Source: Stenopsyche tienmushanensis
Lineage: Eukaryota > Arthropoda > Insecta > Trichoptera > Stenopsychidae
NCBI GenBank assembly: GCA_008973525.1
Contig: WACJ01000516.1
Coordinates: 2,046,001 to 2,110,000, forward strand
Direction of reading: 5' to 3'
Length of the DNA: 64,000 nt
Shown: piece after piece, positions 1-12,600 of the stretch
Numbering within the stretch: the stretch's first letter is position 1
Layout of the letters: each line of letters begins with the position of its first letter
Notes under the pieces: model-generated
The model's input: only the letters and a program-made list of their open reading frames with translations
What the model was told of the DNA's origin: nothing
Database searches by the model: none
Made by a program: the position numbers and the translations under genes

Positions 1-2103
1 TTGATCTTTTACAGCAAGCACTCTAATAGTTATCTCTTTGCACTACGAACCATCCTGGACGTTACCTACCAGCTACTTGACGCCTCTTTGTCATAGAAAC
101 GTGCATTTAGGAACCCTCATATTATATAGTATAGTTCTGAGATGTGGCAAATTATGTAAGAGTTGATAATACACATTTCAAACCCCCATGAAAATAACTT
201 TCTCCACCATTTCAATGACTTTCGCAATAAAATATGAGTTCAGCATTACGTTGCCATGTGTATGCTATGAACTTTTTGATTTAATTGTATTCAGAAATGC
301 TGCAAAAGTAGTTTTTGATACGACGACATCAATGTCCCATGAAGTTTACATTCCGAAGGAATGTTCGTTATAAATGATTTTGGAATAGTAATATAAAATT
401 AAATCTTCTCCTGATACATTTTTCCACGATCTACAATCGCCGGCTTTCATGCGATAGGTATTTATACAAATTCATGCTAAAACTTGAAGTCATAACTTTT
501 TCTAGGCTTCCAATATTATCATTAAGGTTTTTAGTAAATTATTATTTAATTTAAATGATATCTCAGTTAAAATGTGTTTATTTTATAAGGTCAGAAGGCT
601 GTAAAGGCAATCCTCAGCTGGAGGCCAATTGCTTCGGGCGAAATTCGCAGAATGATATATACCACGACAAATGAACTTTTACTCCAAACATAGGTGAGAG
701 TAAAACCTGAACTTTATGGCAGACTACGTCGTTTCGGGCTTAGGCTTTGGGACCACTCACGATTTTGCTGACCCTTCGGCGGTAAATAAGGGAAGCTAAA
801 AAGGATAAATAAACAAAAAGAGCCTTTGTTAATTCGGACGCACTCAATCATTTCAAGTGTCTTTTTACGTCCTACCACCGAATATAAATGAAAACGTCCT
901 TCAAGCGTTTTATAATACATTTAATGTGAACTATTCGCGCGAGCAATAAACATTTCATTGTTCTGATAGGAGCGGAAGAATCGTTTTATTGTAGTCCTCT
1001 GGATGTATTCCATGTGCATTGTTTTCGGGGAGCATAAAGCCTCCGAAGGCTGTCGTATATGTCTAGTAATATCGGCCATAATCTCGTTTACTCGCCTCAT
1101 TGTTTTTCCATTAACGTCTTTACCACATGCAATTTGTATCTTTCAAAAGCGGCCCCAATGGAAACTTGGAACTGTTTATGGCCGTGTTAAAGCCTTCATG
1201 TATGGAAGAGCCGTTCGTAACTATCGCTTATTACTACTATCGTGACATTAATGGTTTGAAATTTCCAAGTGTTGAGGTAAGCATGATTAATGTAACTATG
1301 GGAGTTTGGTTCTGAGATCTGCCCGAAATAACTTACGCGTTTTAATTGAAATACATTAAAGCGCACGTGCCAAAACGCCAAAACGGCGCCATGAGCTCTT
1401 AGAGCTGTGGATGTGGATTTATTTGATACCACCCCATTACATTTAGCTCATATACAGCAGGGACTCTCTTTCGATCAATCCTAAATTGCAACTAACACTT
1501 TTTTAAAGCTATAAACTGATTAAAAATGTTAATACAAAATGCTTAAATCTCATTTTATCTGAGGGAATCATCCTGTCACTTTTCGTCCAGGCGCTTCTTA
1601 GAAGTGGGATTAAGCTAACGATAATGCAGCAAAACTAATTTCAATTTCGATTAAAAAATATTTAAAAACATATATCTTTCTTGTGGTTCCATATTTGTTA
1701 TCAGATGTAAGCTGTAATCTCCAAATGAGGCTTTTCTGGGAACTTTTTTGTACAGTAGTTTCACATTATTTTTCAAATTTGGTTTATTTTAAGTTGGATC
1801 TATAAATGAGTGTTGAAATTATTATTCGTTTTATTTAAGAAATTAATGTTAATTTCATAAAATTAGTAAGCAACATTTGATCTTGCAAATTTATTGGTAT
1901 AGTGAGATTCTTTTCTACAATTTGGATTTGAACCCAAACCATTATAATAATTACACTAGCACTTGATATTAACTTTAAATCAGCAAATACAAATTGCATG
2001 CATAGTTGATGATAATTCGTTTAAGTCTGATGTATCGGTGATGTTCATCGTGTAATATTATTGAAAAAGTTCCAAAATCAATGCAAAATAATAATATGAA
2101 ATA
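1..2103. other. Gene-free stretch with one GC-richer island
   Basis: I see no exon, RNA gene or transposon here. The sequence is AT-rich apart from a GC-richer island at roughly 900-1430. The short open frames in that island overlap on both strands and have no recognisable domain, so I read it as non-coding. It could be regulatory DNA inside an intron or intergenic region. Confidence 0.5.
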
Positions 2104-2255
2104 TAGAGGGTATTTTTCACACTATAAGATCACAGATTAAAAATTTATGATGATGTAAAGGTGAAATTTTGGGTATTTTTTCAACCCTGATACATAAGAC
2201 ATAACAAAAGACTCCCCCTAAACCCAAAAAAAATGTGTGTTCAGAACACCCTGTA
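2104..2255. mobile_element. Possible short inverted-repeat element (MITE-like), degenerate
   Basis: The left edge reads TAGAGGGTATTTTTCACA. The reverse complement of the right edge reads TACAGGGTGTTCTGAACACA. These align as imperfect terminal inverted repeats about 150 bp apart, with TA dinucleotides at the edges. Repeats ending in CAGGGTGTTC-type sequence are common in insects. The interior has no coding capacity. The repeats are poorly matched, so this may be chance. Confidence 0.3.
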
Positions 2256-5200
2256 TAAGATAAATCAATGTAATGTAGAATTATATTAAAGGCAACAACA
2301 TACATTTTTCTGCATCATAAACATAAATATTCAATAAAAATATGTATTTATATCTAAAATTAAAGGTAGTTGAGATATATTTCGCAAGACTTCACTGTGA
2401 TTGCCTTTGTAAATGCTTTCCAAGCATACCCACGGAAGCACAAATGACTAAAACTTATCAATATATAATGTAATGCGTCATGAATTTTTTATAGTGATGT
2501 TTTATCCGGAAAAAAAATCCATGGTTTGTTGAAGGAATCAAGAATCAGTTATTCATTTTGAGAGCTGATTTAAATAAAACAATCAAACTTTACATTTGAA
2601 AATCATTCGAAAAACTTTCGAATGCCCCCCTTAAGCTTATTATCAACATTTCGTCACATTTTCAACATTTTTTCCTAAGCAACATATTTCAAAATGATCT
2701 ATTCGTAATTTATTTATCTTACCCTTCTTCAATTATCTAACTCCTTGGTACTCCAAATATCTTTATTTTTACTTTTTGCATTTAAATTAGATGGCAATAA
2801 TTGGATATTATCTTAAAATTAAGATTTATGCACATAATTTTAAATTATATGACATAGTAAATGAATTATGATTGATTACGAGGTACGAGGATAAAAATTT
2901 TGACAATGTTTTTATCTAGCTGTAATGAGATCAGCTCGAGATAAATTATAAATTAAAGCTTTTTTTAAAAGGCTTTATCATTTATAAAACATCACTGCTA
3001 ATCATGCATTGTATCATTCAAAGCATGTATACAATAGGTAAAATAAAAAAAAATCCAATGAATAATACGAGTTGATACAATGGTTCAATTTGTCATTTGT
3101 GAACATTATCGAAAAAAAATAGAAACTCTAATTTAAATTTGTTTTTATTGCAATGGGGCTTGGGCTAATATTGCATGTAAATCGATTAGCTCCGTGGTAT
3201 GAAAATGCTTTTAAGGAATTCATAAAGATTTGCGGTCTTAAAATTCGAATATATTTTTCAATGGACAAAAATAATTTTGAATGTAGTCCATTATATGCTT
3301 TTACGACTTCGTTATTCACAGATTTGCCCTACTTTTATATTTTCTAAAGAAATGCATTGAAAGCAATAAAATCTCGGGGGTCTTTGTGTAAGATGCTATT
3401 CAAAAGCATTGCTTTAATTTTCGCACAACGGGGTCAAATAACTGACATGCTTCTGGATATATGATTCGTATAGCGTTAAAAAATGAAATTGAATTAGGAA
3501 ATAATTAATCAAGGGAAATCGTAATTCAGACCTAAGAAGATTGGATGTTATTAAAAAATCAACATAATAATAAATAATTTCTCAGGCTGAACGCCATCAA
3601 GGTGAAAGCTCTTTCGTACTTCATCAATTATTTTTGGGAGAGAGTATTTCCGTCTATCTGGAATGTTATAAAGTTGGTTGCTGAAACTTCATGATGACAA
3701 GTTACGCATGCCACCGCCATAGGCCAAAAGTTCACAAAGTGGTAAAGTCTACATTAAATATTATACGCTAGTCGAAACCATGCACATAATACAAATTAAT
3801 TTCAAACACAGACCTAATGAATTTATTAGAACTGGAGGAACTTTGCTGAAGAAAAACTACAAAAGATGTTCAATGATACCAGATTAAAATCAAGAATATT
3901 CTTCGATTTTATCGTATATTTCAATAAATTATATTTACAATCTCAATAATTAAAAATCAAAAATATTTCAAGAAACAATTTCAATATAGTGAAAGACTAA
4001 AAGGAAAATATTATAATTATTACAGTGATAACTTTCATGAAGTAAATTATTTTAATTCCATCGTTAAAATTTCATTTTTTCAATGTTTGTACTATGTTTC
4101 AACTCTCTTAGTTGATATTTTAAATTGTTTAATATACTTCTAAATATATTGATATTTATAAACTGAAACCTAAAATTTCTATAAATACATATGCATTTAG
4201 ACTTCGTATTACATCTTAACATATTTCAGCTCGCTGTGTTTTGCATAAAGTATCGCTTTGAGTCTGTTCAAGTTTCAAATACCCTTTTTATAAAAATCGA
4301 CATAGTTCTCAAACCAACAGACAGATTGAAATGCAATTTTGTAACTTTATAAAGACTTATTGCATGGATATAGCATACATAAATGTAGTAATGGTTTTCA
4401 ACTTATAATGCGCTTAGAAGCATAATAAAATATAAAAATTATGAGCCCCGTGCTAAAAAATTGATACTGATTTCAATCATAAGGTTGAATTCAGTTCAAC
4501 CAAAAATTAACAAAATTAATTTATATTAAATTTTCAGATGTTATATTTGTAACAATTATTTCAGTGGTCCATAGTGACAAATCCATACCGAATAAATATT
4601 TTCATGAAATTTATTAAAAATAATTGTTAGCTTTAATCTTAAACAATTTGGGATTTTACTCGTGTACGTTTATTGTTCAGTAGTGTTTGGAAATTCGACG
4701 TTTTGTGCGATTCAAGTGATTCAGTAAATTTGTCGGAAATGCCCCAGCCAACTGCAGTTGCAGAAAGGATGACTGCAACATCACGACAATGCTTCCAAGT
4801 ACAATCTAGACGTATTTTTACAGAACAAAGACATACACATCTTGTCTTCCATACTCTCTCGACCTGTCACCGTGTACTCTTTGGCTTTTATCCAAACTTT
4901 AACGAAGCATGAAAGAAAGCAATTTTGCACCATCTAAACCAGTAACTTTAGCACTGAGAGTCTAACTGAAAAATATTTTAAAACTCGGTCGACAATGAAT
5001 TGAATTGATGCGAACATTTTTATGGTGAAAGCCTACGCTCTGGAACGTTTTAATCACGCAATTTTATCATAAGCGGCCTAAGGCTTCAAAGGCTCATTGT
5101 AATCGTATTATTTTTCATCGCTGGAACTTGCAATCAAATTCAAATTTTGATATCATCTCTTATTTAATATAGTTGCTTGCTTCATTCACAGACGGGATTT

Positions 5201-7589
5201 TTGCAGATCAGAAAACTTTCGCCATGTATTTATTATCTGCCGTTCGCTCAAACTTTTAGGCACTGCGGGTGTAAATTATAACCTGAAATAAAATTTATAG
5301 CTTTTAATGTTTTGCTTAGTACTTTCCATGCGCGAAATTGCGATATTCTTGAATATTTGCCCTTAAATTACAATAATATTTCCATGAATTATTTAAAATG
5401 TAATTATTTACGTGTCATTTGTTGGAGCTTCAAATGTCCATTGTTTGAGAGAGCGACGAATTTCGACCGCTTCTATTATTGCCTCACGAAATCGATTATC
5501 TCTGTAGCACCATATTGTTTACATTTTAAGTTCTTGCATAGAACGAGGTACCTTGCTTCAACATTTCACGAGGTATTTATTTAAAAGCTCTAAGCCTTGA
5601 GCCTCCTCCCCATCAACCCCCATCTCTTCTTCGAGCACCCACGACGTCTAGACATACCCGGTGCCAATGACATTTTGCCCAGTGGCTTTTTTTTCATGAT
5701 CCAACCTATTGCTTTTTGCTCTATTTTTTTACTAAGCCTCTTGATCGTCTGCATCATTTCCATTGATAATTTTTCATCACACTAAAGTCGTTCTGAATAA
5801 TGTCAACTTGATGTGAATTAAATTACTCGACGACATTTCGTTTACAAATTTCGACCATAAAACATCAATTTGAAATTTTTTAAGCTAATAAATCATGCTC
5901 GCGTATACGATTTATATATTATTTTTGCATGGCACTAAAAGAAAACAGTTCAATTATATTTTCATACAACCACTTGATTTTTTCATGCTCATACTCATTA
6001 GCTTTTTATTTTTGCTCTTAATTATTTAATATTATTATAATATAATTCATATTTCATAGGTTGCCATTTTAACAGCCACTTTATTTGTCTTTACAATATA
6101 CTTTATTCTTGCATGTCACATCAATTCTTGATTGCAGTTGAAACTAACATTGAGTCGAACAAATAACTTAAGTGGTTCATCTACAATGTCCATTTGTTTC
6201 GTCAACCATTGTCTTTGATACGGCAGATTGCTCAAACAGTGCTTTCAATTTTTCGTTCACCATTAATCGATTCAATTATTCTTAGCAGCATTGCAAAAAC
6301 TAATTATTATAACCAGAAATAAATGGCAATTTACTCGTAAATGATTTGAAAGGCCAAAAAATCGTATAAAATAGATAATATTCTATTAAATAGATTATAT
6401 AATATAATTCAGACGCTTTCTTATTAATTATATCTTAATTATATCACATTAACACAGGGAGAAGCTTTCAAAAAAAACACTACATAACATGCTTTCAAAA
6501 TATTTCATTGAATTTTGATTAAATTCTCGAGATGTCCTTCTTTCCATGTAATTTTATCTTATTATTTCTCATGGGATATAAAGTCATTCCGGAATAAGAA
6601 CACGTTATGCCGTCTGTATCAAAAGAAAAGTTCTTTCGAGAAAAACATTTATTTTCGCCTAACCATCCCAGAGCGCTGTACATTTTAATTCAATTATTTA
6701 ATTTATAAGCTTTATGAACGATGCCTAGATATGGACGACGTTAACAAAATAAGTGGGTGTTTAGATGGGTGGGCGCAAATTTGTCAAGTTGTAAATTAGT
6801 CTTATTTATGGTGCGTCCGTGACCGAAAGGAAGGACGATAAAGTCAATAAGGTGATGAAAGGATTGCGATCCTGGACACATTTACGCCCCCTCGCTCAAC
6901 ATTTGCACATGTCTACACGTACATTTTCGTTACATGACCCTCTAGTATTACGTGCCACAACTGTGTAATATACAACTGGCGCATCAGATGTCTCCCCTGG
7001 AGCTCATCTCATTTGATCCAGACTATCTGCAACGCCAGCTGAAGTATGACTCAATCTTGGGGACAGCTCAGGACTCGAGTTTAATATGGAGGTGTTTGTC
7101 GAGTATGCAAATTCGAGTTTCTCAATTCTGTGTCTTAATTGTTTTGAACCTTTGATTGCTACCCCTGTAAAGCTCCGTTCGTTTGAGCGCACAACGTGTA
7201 CATTTCATATCAAGACTTCCTAAAGATGTCTTCAATTTAACTCGCATAACTCGCTCGCTTATGCTCTAAGATATAATCGAGTTAAATGCTCTTTTTGAGA
7301 CATTTGTGACTTCTCACATTTAAGACCTGAGAATATAACTAAAGCATAAGTAAAGCTGAATTTTTATCAAAATATCCAAAGCATTATCATGTTATATAAA
7401 ATATAATAATAAATTTCGATTAGACTCATAGACTGTTGCTATTTGCTCAATTGATCTGGTATATAAGTGTAACTGGTTCATCGCACCAATACATTTTGGA
7501 TATCAAAAATATTAAAATTTTCAATAGATCGTTTCGATCCAGTTTGCTTTTATTTTATGTAGGTATTATGAGGCATTATGAACGCAAAA
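2256..7589. other. Gene-free stretch
   Basis: Mostly AT-rich sequence without an identifiable gene. GC-richer islands lie at about 4680-5110 and 6600-7210, and a C/T-rich patch at 5590-5790. A short bidirectionally open patch at 3128-3347 has no recognisable domain. None of these carries a plausible splice-bounded exon. Confidence 0.5.
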
Positions 7590-7960
7590 AAATATTCCCT
7601 TTTTGAAAATCATTTTAACTGGTGATGATAAATGGCTCATTTACATTTACATACAGGACGACTGTAGAAGTTTATTGTCGACAATTAGAAGTTTTACATC
7701 AAAAATTAAAAGAGAAACGTCCATGTTTATTCAAAAGAAAAAATACAATACTGCTTAATGCTAATGCGCACCCTCGTAAAGCAAAATTGACACTGGATAA
7801 AATGCGAGAATAAAACTGGAAAGTATTATCGCATCTTTCTTGTTCACCGGACCTCACCTCGCTGAATTTCCACCTTTTCAGGTTAATAGAGCGCAACCTG
7901 AGAGAAAAACGATTTAAATATGAAGTTGAAGTGGACATGCATTTAAAATCGTTTTTGCAA
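7590..7960 (+). pseudogene. Mariner transposase, truncated remnant (copy 1)
   Basis: The catalytic and C-terminal part of a mariner (DD34D) transposase. It reads LTGDDKW near 7617, matching the family's TGDEKW motif with the first catalytic Asp. A deletion then joins this to a stretch around 7655-7810 (YCRQLEVLHQKLKEKRP) and a C-terminal block around 7810-7930 (VLSH, SPDL, FHLFR and RFK-like motifs). The second catalytic Asp motif, normally HDNARPH, reads NANAHPR, so that Asp is lost. A stop follows at about 7811. The N-terminal DNA-binding half and both terminal repeats are missing. This is a dead fragment, only 200 bp from copy 2 but not part of it. Confidence 0.8.
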
Positions 7961-8161
7961 CTATAATGAAAAGTATTATTGAAAATGGGATCAAATAATT
8001 AGAATTTTAAATACTATTAAAAAAATGTTTTTTTTTTTGCAAAATTTCCAAATACATTCCGCTAAAATGTTAGATGAGGCACCTTAAGAAGAATAATCGA
8101 TATTTTACAAAAAATCACCAATATACATTGTTGATTTAGCTTGGCATATTTGGTACATCTA

Positions 8162-9167
8162 TCAGGTAAGTCCGAAATTCCGTGCGCATTTTTAAATTAC
8201 ATTTCGAACCTGTCTAAATTTGTCGTCGCTTGACTAATATATTAATCAGTCTGTCGCCAATTTTCATAAACATCGGACGCATATTAGTACCCATAGAAAA
8301 TGAATATCGATAATCAATACAAACGTGCTATGTTTGATATAATTTAAAGTTGGAGAAAGCAGCATTTATAATGAGCCCCTTTCAGGATGTCCTGTTAATT
8401 TTGATAACGACGTTCTTAAAAATCTCGTCGAGTCGAAGTCACAATTAACAGTGGATTAGATTGTAGAAAGGATGGATTCATCTCATGGAACAGTTTTTCG
8501 TCATTTAAAGAGATTGGAAAAGTATCCAAGCTTGGAAAGTGAGTACCACATGCGCTATCCGAATCCAATCACCAGCATCGAATAAACATCTGCATTTCCC
8601 TTTATCGCATTTCGAAAGAGAGCCATTTTTTGACCATTTGGTAACAGGTGACGAAAAATGGATTATTTATCATAACGTCACAAGAAAAAGACAGTTAACA
8701 GATATAGATAAGCAGCTAATACCAACAGCAAAAGTGTCTTTATAGTGCGATTTATTATGAACTGTTAGAACCAAATTAAACCATTAATACAGATTTTTAC
8801 AATGTCGTTTAAACTTAGATTTTATTAAAAAACGCCCACAATTAGTGAACATTAAGAAAATGTTATTTCATCATGATAACTCTAGACTGCATACGGCTTG
8901 AACAACGCTGCAAAAAATTAGTGAATTTAATTAGGAGCTCTTATCGCATCCTGCTTACTTCTCGGATATTACCTCGGGTGATTTTCCCTTATTTCGTGCC
9001 TTATTTTTTTTTACTATAGAAAAAACTAAACTCTCAACAGGATGTAAAAAATGTACTTTCAAGATTTTTTTTACTCATAACCAGTGTTTTGGCGAGAAAT
9101 TGTAGATAGTGGAGGAAAATATATCTATATATTTGAGAAATGCGCACGAACTTTTGGACTGACCTAA
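8162..9167 (+). mobile_element. Mariner element, both ends present, internally deleted (copy 2)
   Basis: A 1006-bp element bounded by terminal inverted repeats of about 30 bp. The left end begins TCAGGTAAGTCC and runs to GTGCGCATTT. The right end, reverse-complemented, begins TTAGGTCAGTCC and also reaches GTGCGCATTT. About five of the first 31 positions differ. TA target duplications sit at 8160-8161 and 9168-9169. A complete mariner is near 1.3 kb, so roughly 300 bp are missing, partly from the N-terminal coding region. The left-end motif mimics a splice junction but is fully explained by the transposon end. Confidence 0.92.
8300..9125 (+). pseudogene. Mariner transposase pseudogene (copy 2)
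   Basis: A decayed DD34D transposase that would cut and paste the surrounding element by binding its terminal repeats. A plausible ATG lies at 8300 (MNIDNQYKRAMFD). The sequence then jumps from about residue 14 to the end of the DNA-binding half (LSGCPVNFDND, near 8380), so most of the N-terminal helix-turn-helix region is deleted. The catalytic half is traceable across several frames: HLVTGDEKWIIYHN near 8635-8680, HHDNSRLHTA near 8865-8900 and SGDFPLFR near 8975-9000. All three catalytic Asp are visible, but frameshifts and many stops separate them. It cannot make an active enzyme. Confidence 0.88.
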
Positions 9168-9169
9168 TA

Positions 9170-11309
9170 CATCTGTTATATTAATATTAAACATTCTAAA
9201 TAAAAATAATTTTTTTGTTCTCATATGAATCCCTCGGTAAATATACTTTATTTTTTAATTTTAATTTGATCATTCTTGTATTTATTTGGAAATTTCAATG
9301 TTTCATTTCATATTAATTTAGATTATTGATGAATCTTATGAATTTTCTCTTAAATAACTAACTTTACCAACAAAAAAATACGTCTTGATATTTCGATATT
9401 TTTAATTATGATTATTTTTAGAAATTTATGAAAGAAGTTTATATTGAAATGCTATAATTCTTATGAAATGTTTTCATTTAAGCTTAAGTTTCTTCATGTT
9501 GTTATGTTAATCGTTAGACTATCCTCAAATATATTTCTAATATTGCAAATATATTCTGTGCATATTGAAAAAAATAATTATCTAATATTCAAGGAAAAGT
9601 ATACATATTTTGATATTTGATGATCTTTTAATTTAAAATATTAATTTTGAATGGGTCAAAAATAATTTTACAATGTCTTATAAGAAAAAATATTTTTCAT
9701 GGCTTTATTTTTGCAACCAATCTCATTTGTTTTTGTCACTTGCCATAGTCCCCCACAACGCCCATCGTATGTCCAGGCTGCCCTCCTCCATAAATTAAGA
9801 TTTATTTGTATGCGTCTTGATTTAATTTTCTTTTACGGAGGGTGCATTCAATCCAACAGATTTTTTTACGCTCCTAGACAAAATGAAAATATTTTTCTTG
9901 AATAAAATTTGATAATGTAATAAAATTTCATGTCAATATCAAGTGTAAAGCTATTATTCAATTTTGGTTGATTTTCACCTGAAAAGGTTAAACACTGTTT
10001 CAAATTATCTGTACCTAAAATTAAATGGAATTGTAAATATTAACATTTTCGCTCTCGCATAATTTAATATATTATTTACTACGAAGATTGCCTTAATCTC
10101 TTGGAGGCAGTTCAAATGAGTAATTTATTTATGGACGGCTTTTATATAATTTAAGGAAAAATTTACATAATTGATTGCTTCGCTTCGAATTCATAAATCA
10201 AGATGTATTAATTTTAGAATAAAATGCGCTTTAATAATTATATTAATAACGAGACTGGAATTGAGCGCGTAATTAAAGCTTATCTTCTCAATTTGTGGAT
10301 TAAAAAATTTGACAACATACAAATTTAATTAATTAATAACGAGTTCGAAACAATAAGCTTCAGAATTAGTTTTACTAGCATAGTGCTTTGCACTATGCGT
10401 AACTATACATCAGGCTGGATAAGAAAGAGCTTATTTTATTAACGGCAGATAGAACCGAATGCTTATTCGTCTCAATTTAATGAACTTGCGTAAAATATGC
10501 CCAAGTCACTTTGAGATCAGATCCAGGATAAAAGCCTTCGAACAGCTAAGCCTGCCTTCGCATGAAAGTTTTTTTTTATGAAGATGATCAATGAAATAAG
10601 TTTTCGCAGTTCGATCGAACTTTTTATTTTTCCCTCGCTGAAAAACTTTTAAAACTGTCACCGGATATATTTTAGGAATAATATACTTCCGGGTGTATGC
10701 GAAATTAATCATACATTTCCCTTCAATATGATAAGCAGTCCAATATCATTATATTCTTCTTTCCCGAGAGGAGATTAGGATTTGAAAAAAGCTGTCTGGT
10801 GAAATATCAATAGAAAAACATGATTTTTCTATTCAAGGAAATCTAAATTTATGTTAAGTTAGAAACGTTGCTTATGGATATGCTTTTACCATATTTGGAA
10901 AGGTTTTGCTTGTATGCTGTATATTTAAAATATATTTGACTGTCAAACTTTTCAAATAAAATGAAGACTGTTATTACAATTTTCATATATATTAATACAT
11001 ACTATTTTGGTTAATATCTTCTTCTCCTTTTGGAATTTTCTTCCACAAACTAATACATTTAAATCAAATGATTTCCTTAAATAAATCAGTTGGAATGTAT
11101 GCTATCGTCCAACGTATAGATTGCAGAGGGAATAAATTAAACTTAATTAATAAAGCAATGTGTTGAAAACATTTATTATAAATTATTGAAACGTAAATTT
11201 GATCGATAAAATGATTTTTAAAGTTTTCTATTACTTTTTTCAACGTATGAACAATGTTTGAATACCAATTTTAAAGATACACTGATTCTTTATAAATATT
11301 TCTATATTA
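9170..11309. other. Gene-free AT-rich stretch between mariner copies
   Basis: No gene is seen. The stretch is strongly AT-rich, with a modestly GC-richer patch around 10400-10760 and a short perfect hairpin at 10378-10398. No open frame has a recognisable domain or splice context. Confidence 0.5.
10378..10398. repeat. Perfect 9-bp stem hairpin
   Basis: GCATAGTGC, a three-base TTT loop, then GCACTATGC. The stem is perfect and unusually GC-containing for this AT-rich context. No downstream T-run suggests transcription termination. Its role is unknown and it may be a chance palindrome. Confidence 0.6.
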
Positions 11310-11474
11310 TTAGGGGGACCCATAAGTAATCAATTATTTTGAGAGCGTGTCGTTACATGTCGGTTATCGCTGACGCATCGACTAGAGATATTGTGCATTT
11401 GGTTGTATCTTATTGAGTAGACTCTAAATCTTATTTAATCACAAACAGATAAAAGTAATTTCGTTATCTACACC

Positions 11475-12400
11475 ATGTCAGATACACAGCAGTCAGAAGA
11501 ACATATTCGTCATCTTATGCTCTTCGACTTTATAAGGCCCGATCCACACTATGGTGCCGGTAACGGATCGATCTCGCTCCGGTCCCGGTCCGATCAAATA
11601 TTCTTACACAAGAAACAATCAGAGTATTCACACTATCGGATCGTTCCAATCCCGTTTTTGTATGAGAATATTTGACCGGACCGAGACCGAGAGCGAGATC
11701 GAACCGTTACCGGCACCATAGTGTGGATCGGACCTAATGGGTTGTAACGTAACACAATTTTTGCCAATTTTAGTCTAGTTAAAGTCTCCTGAATTCGATA
11801 CCGAGCTTCTGAAATCGCTTATAACTAGACACCTTAACGAGCAATTTCTTCACTGAATTATAACTTGTGATGAAAAATGGTTATTATACGACAATGTTAA
11901 AAGAACTAAGTAGTAGCTTTCAACTAATCAACCAGCTGTACCAACTCCTAAATCTTCTTTAACTATAAAAAAAAGGTCCTCTTGAGCATATGGTAGGATT
12001 GTGGTAGCATAATACACTTTGAGTTTCTAAAACTAGGATAAACTATCAATGCACAAATTTATTGCTCACAATTAGACAGAGTAAATGCAAAGTTATGAGA
12101 AAAACATACAAATTTCGTCAGCTGAAAAGGCGTGATATTGCATCATGATAATGCTAGACCCCATGCAGCTAAAGTAACCCAGGAAAAAATTAAGGAACTC
12201 AATTGGGAATTTGCCAGATATTGCGCCGTCTGATTATTATTTATTCAAAGTTTTAGGCACTCCATTGAAAATAAGACGTTTTGAAATGTAAATGAAGTTG
12301 AAATTCACCTAAATAACTATTTTTCGTCAAAGTCAGCCTCTTTTTATAAAAGAGAGATTGAAACTTTGCCTGAAAGATGGCAAAGAGTTGTAAATATTGA
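11475..12400 (+). pseudogene. Mariner transposase pseudogene (copy 3), split by an insertion
   Basis: The ATG at 11475 gives MSDTQQSEEHIRHLMLFDF, matching the start of mariner DNA-binding domains. The frame is then broken by the MITE at 11536-11734. If the insertion and one TAA copy are skipped, the frame continues as a family-like GCNVTQ stretch. A large deletion follows, rejoining near TCDEKWLLYDN (about 11865-11900, first catalytic Asp). Further on are HHDNARPHAAKVTQ (about 12140-12185, second Asp), a short deletion that removes the usual HPPYSP block, and IAPSDYYLFK (about 12220-12245, third Asp). LPERWQRVVN near 12365 matches the C-terminus. All three catalytic Asp survive, but stops and frameshifts make it non-functional. 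Confidence 0.88.
11533..11737. mobile_element. Harbinger-like palindromic MITE with TAA target duplication
   Basis: The core at 11536-11734 (199 bp) begins GGCCCGATCCACACTATGG and ends with its near-exact complement. The arms stay complementary for about 70 bp, up to ATCAAATATTC/GAATATTTGACC, leaving a short central spacer. TAA occurs directly on both sides (11533-11535 and 11735-11737). Three-base TAA/TTA duplications and termini beginning GGCC or GGGC are hallmarks of PIF/Harbinger elements. It carries no coding sequence, so it would have been moved by a transposase encoded elsewhere. It sits inside mariner copy 3 and is therefore younger than that element. The exact superfamily is inferred from the ends only. 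Confidence 0.85.
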
Positions 12401-12600
12401 TATCCCACCATACTCAGAAAAAGACCGCTGTCAACGTTTAGGAGTTTAGGGGTTGAAACAGATTTCTGACTCGGACTGAACTTCAGCACATCATCGTCCA
12501 GCGCAGTATTTCCATTTTGAGAATGTCATTGATCCATAAAATTTAAAAGAGTATACGGTTATATAAACTTTCCATGGAATTTTCTCGCTTTGACTAAAAG

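Larger units (their letters stand above)
11310..12600 (+). mobile_element. Mariner element interrupted by a MITE (copy 3)
   Basis: The left end begins TTAGGGGGACCCATAAGTAA just after a TA at 11308-11309, the position and form expected of a mariner terminal repeat. Inside are recognisable pieces of a mariner transposase, and a 199-bp palindromic element has inserted into the N-terminal coding region. I could not find a convincing matching right terminal repeat downstream of the coding remnant, so the right boundary given is approximate. The left end and protein motifs differ from copies 1 and 2, so this is a separate mariner lineage. Confidence 0.75.

Noticed and set aside
1920..1975. Minus-strand GGTTCAAATCC as a tRNA B box
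   Set aside because: A T-stem is possible but with the wrong loop size, and no acceptor or A box is found upstream.
8160..8172. TCAGGTAAGTCC resembles a third recursive splice site
   Set aside because: It is the left terminal repeat of mariner copy 2; the matching right end at 9167 and the TA duplications explain it, and no pyrimidine tract precedes it.
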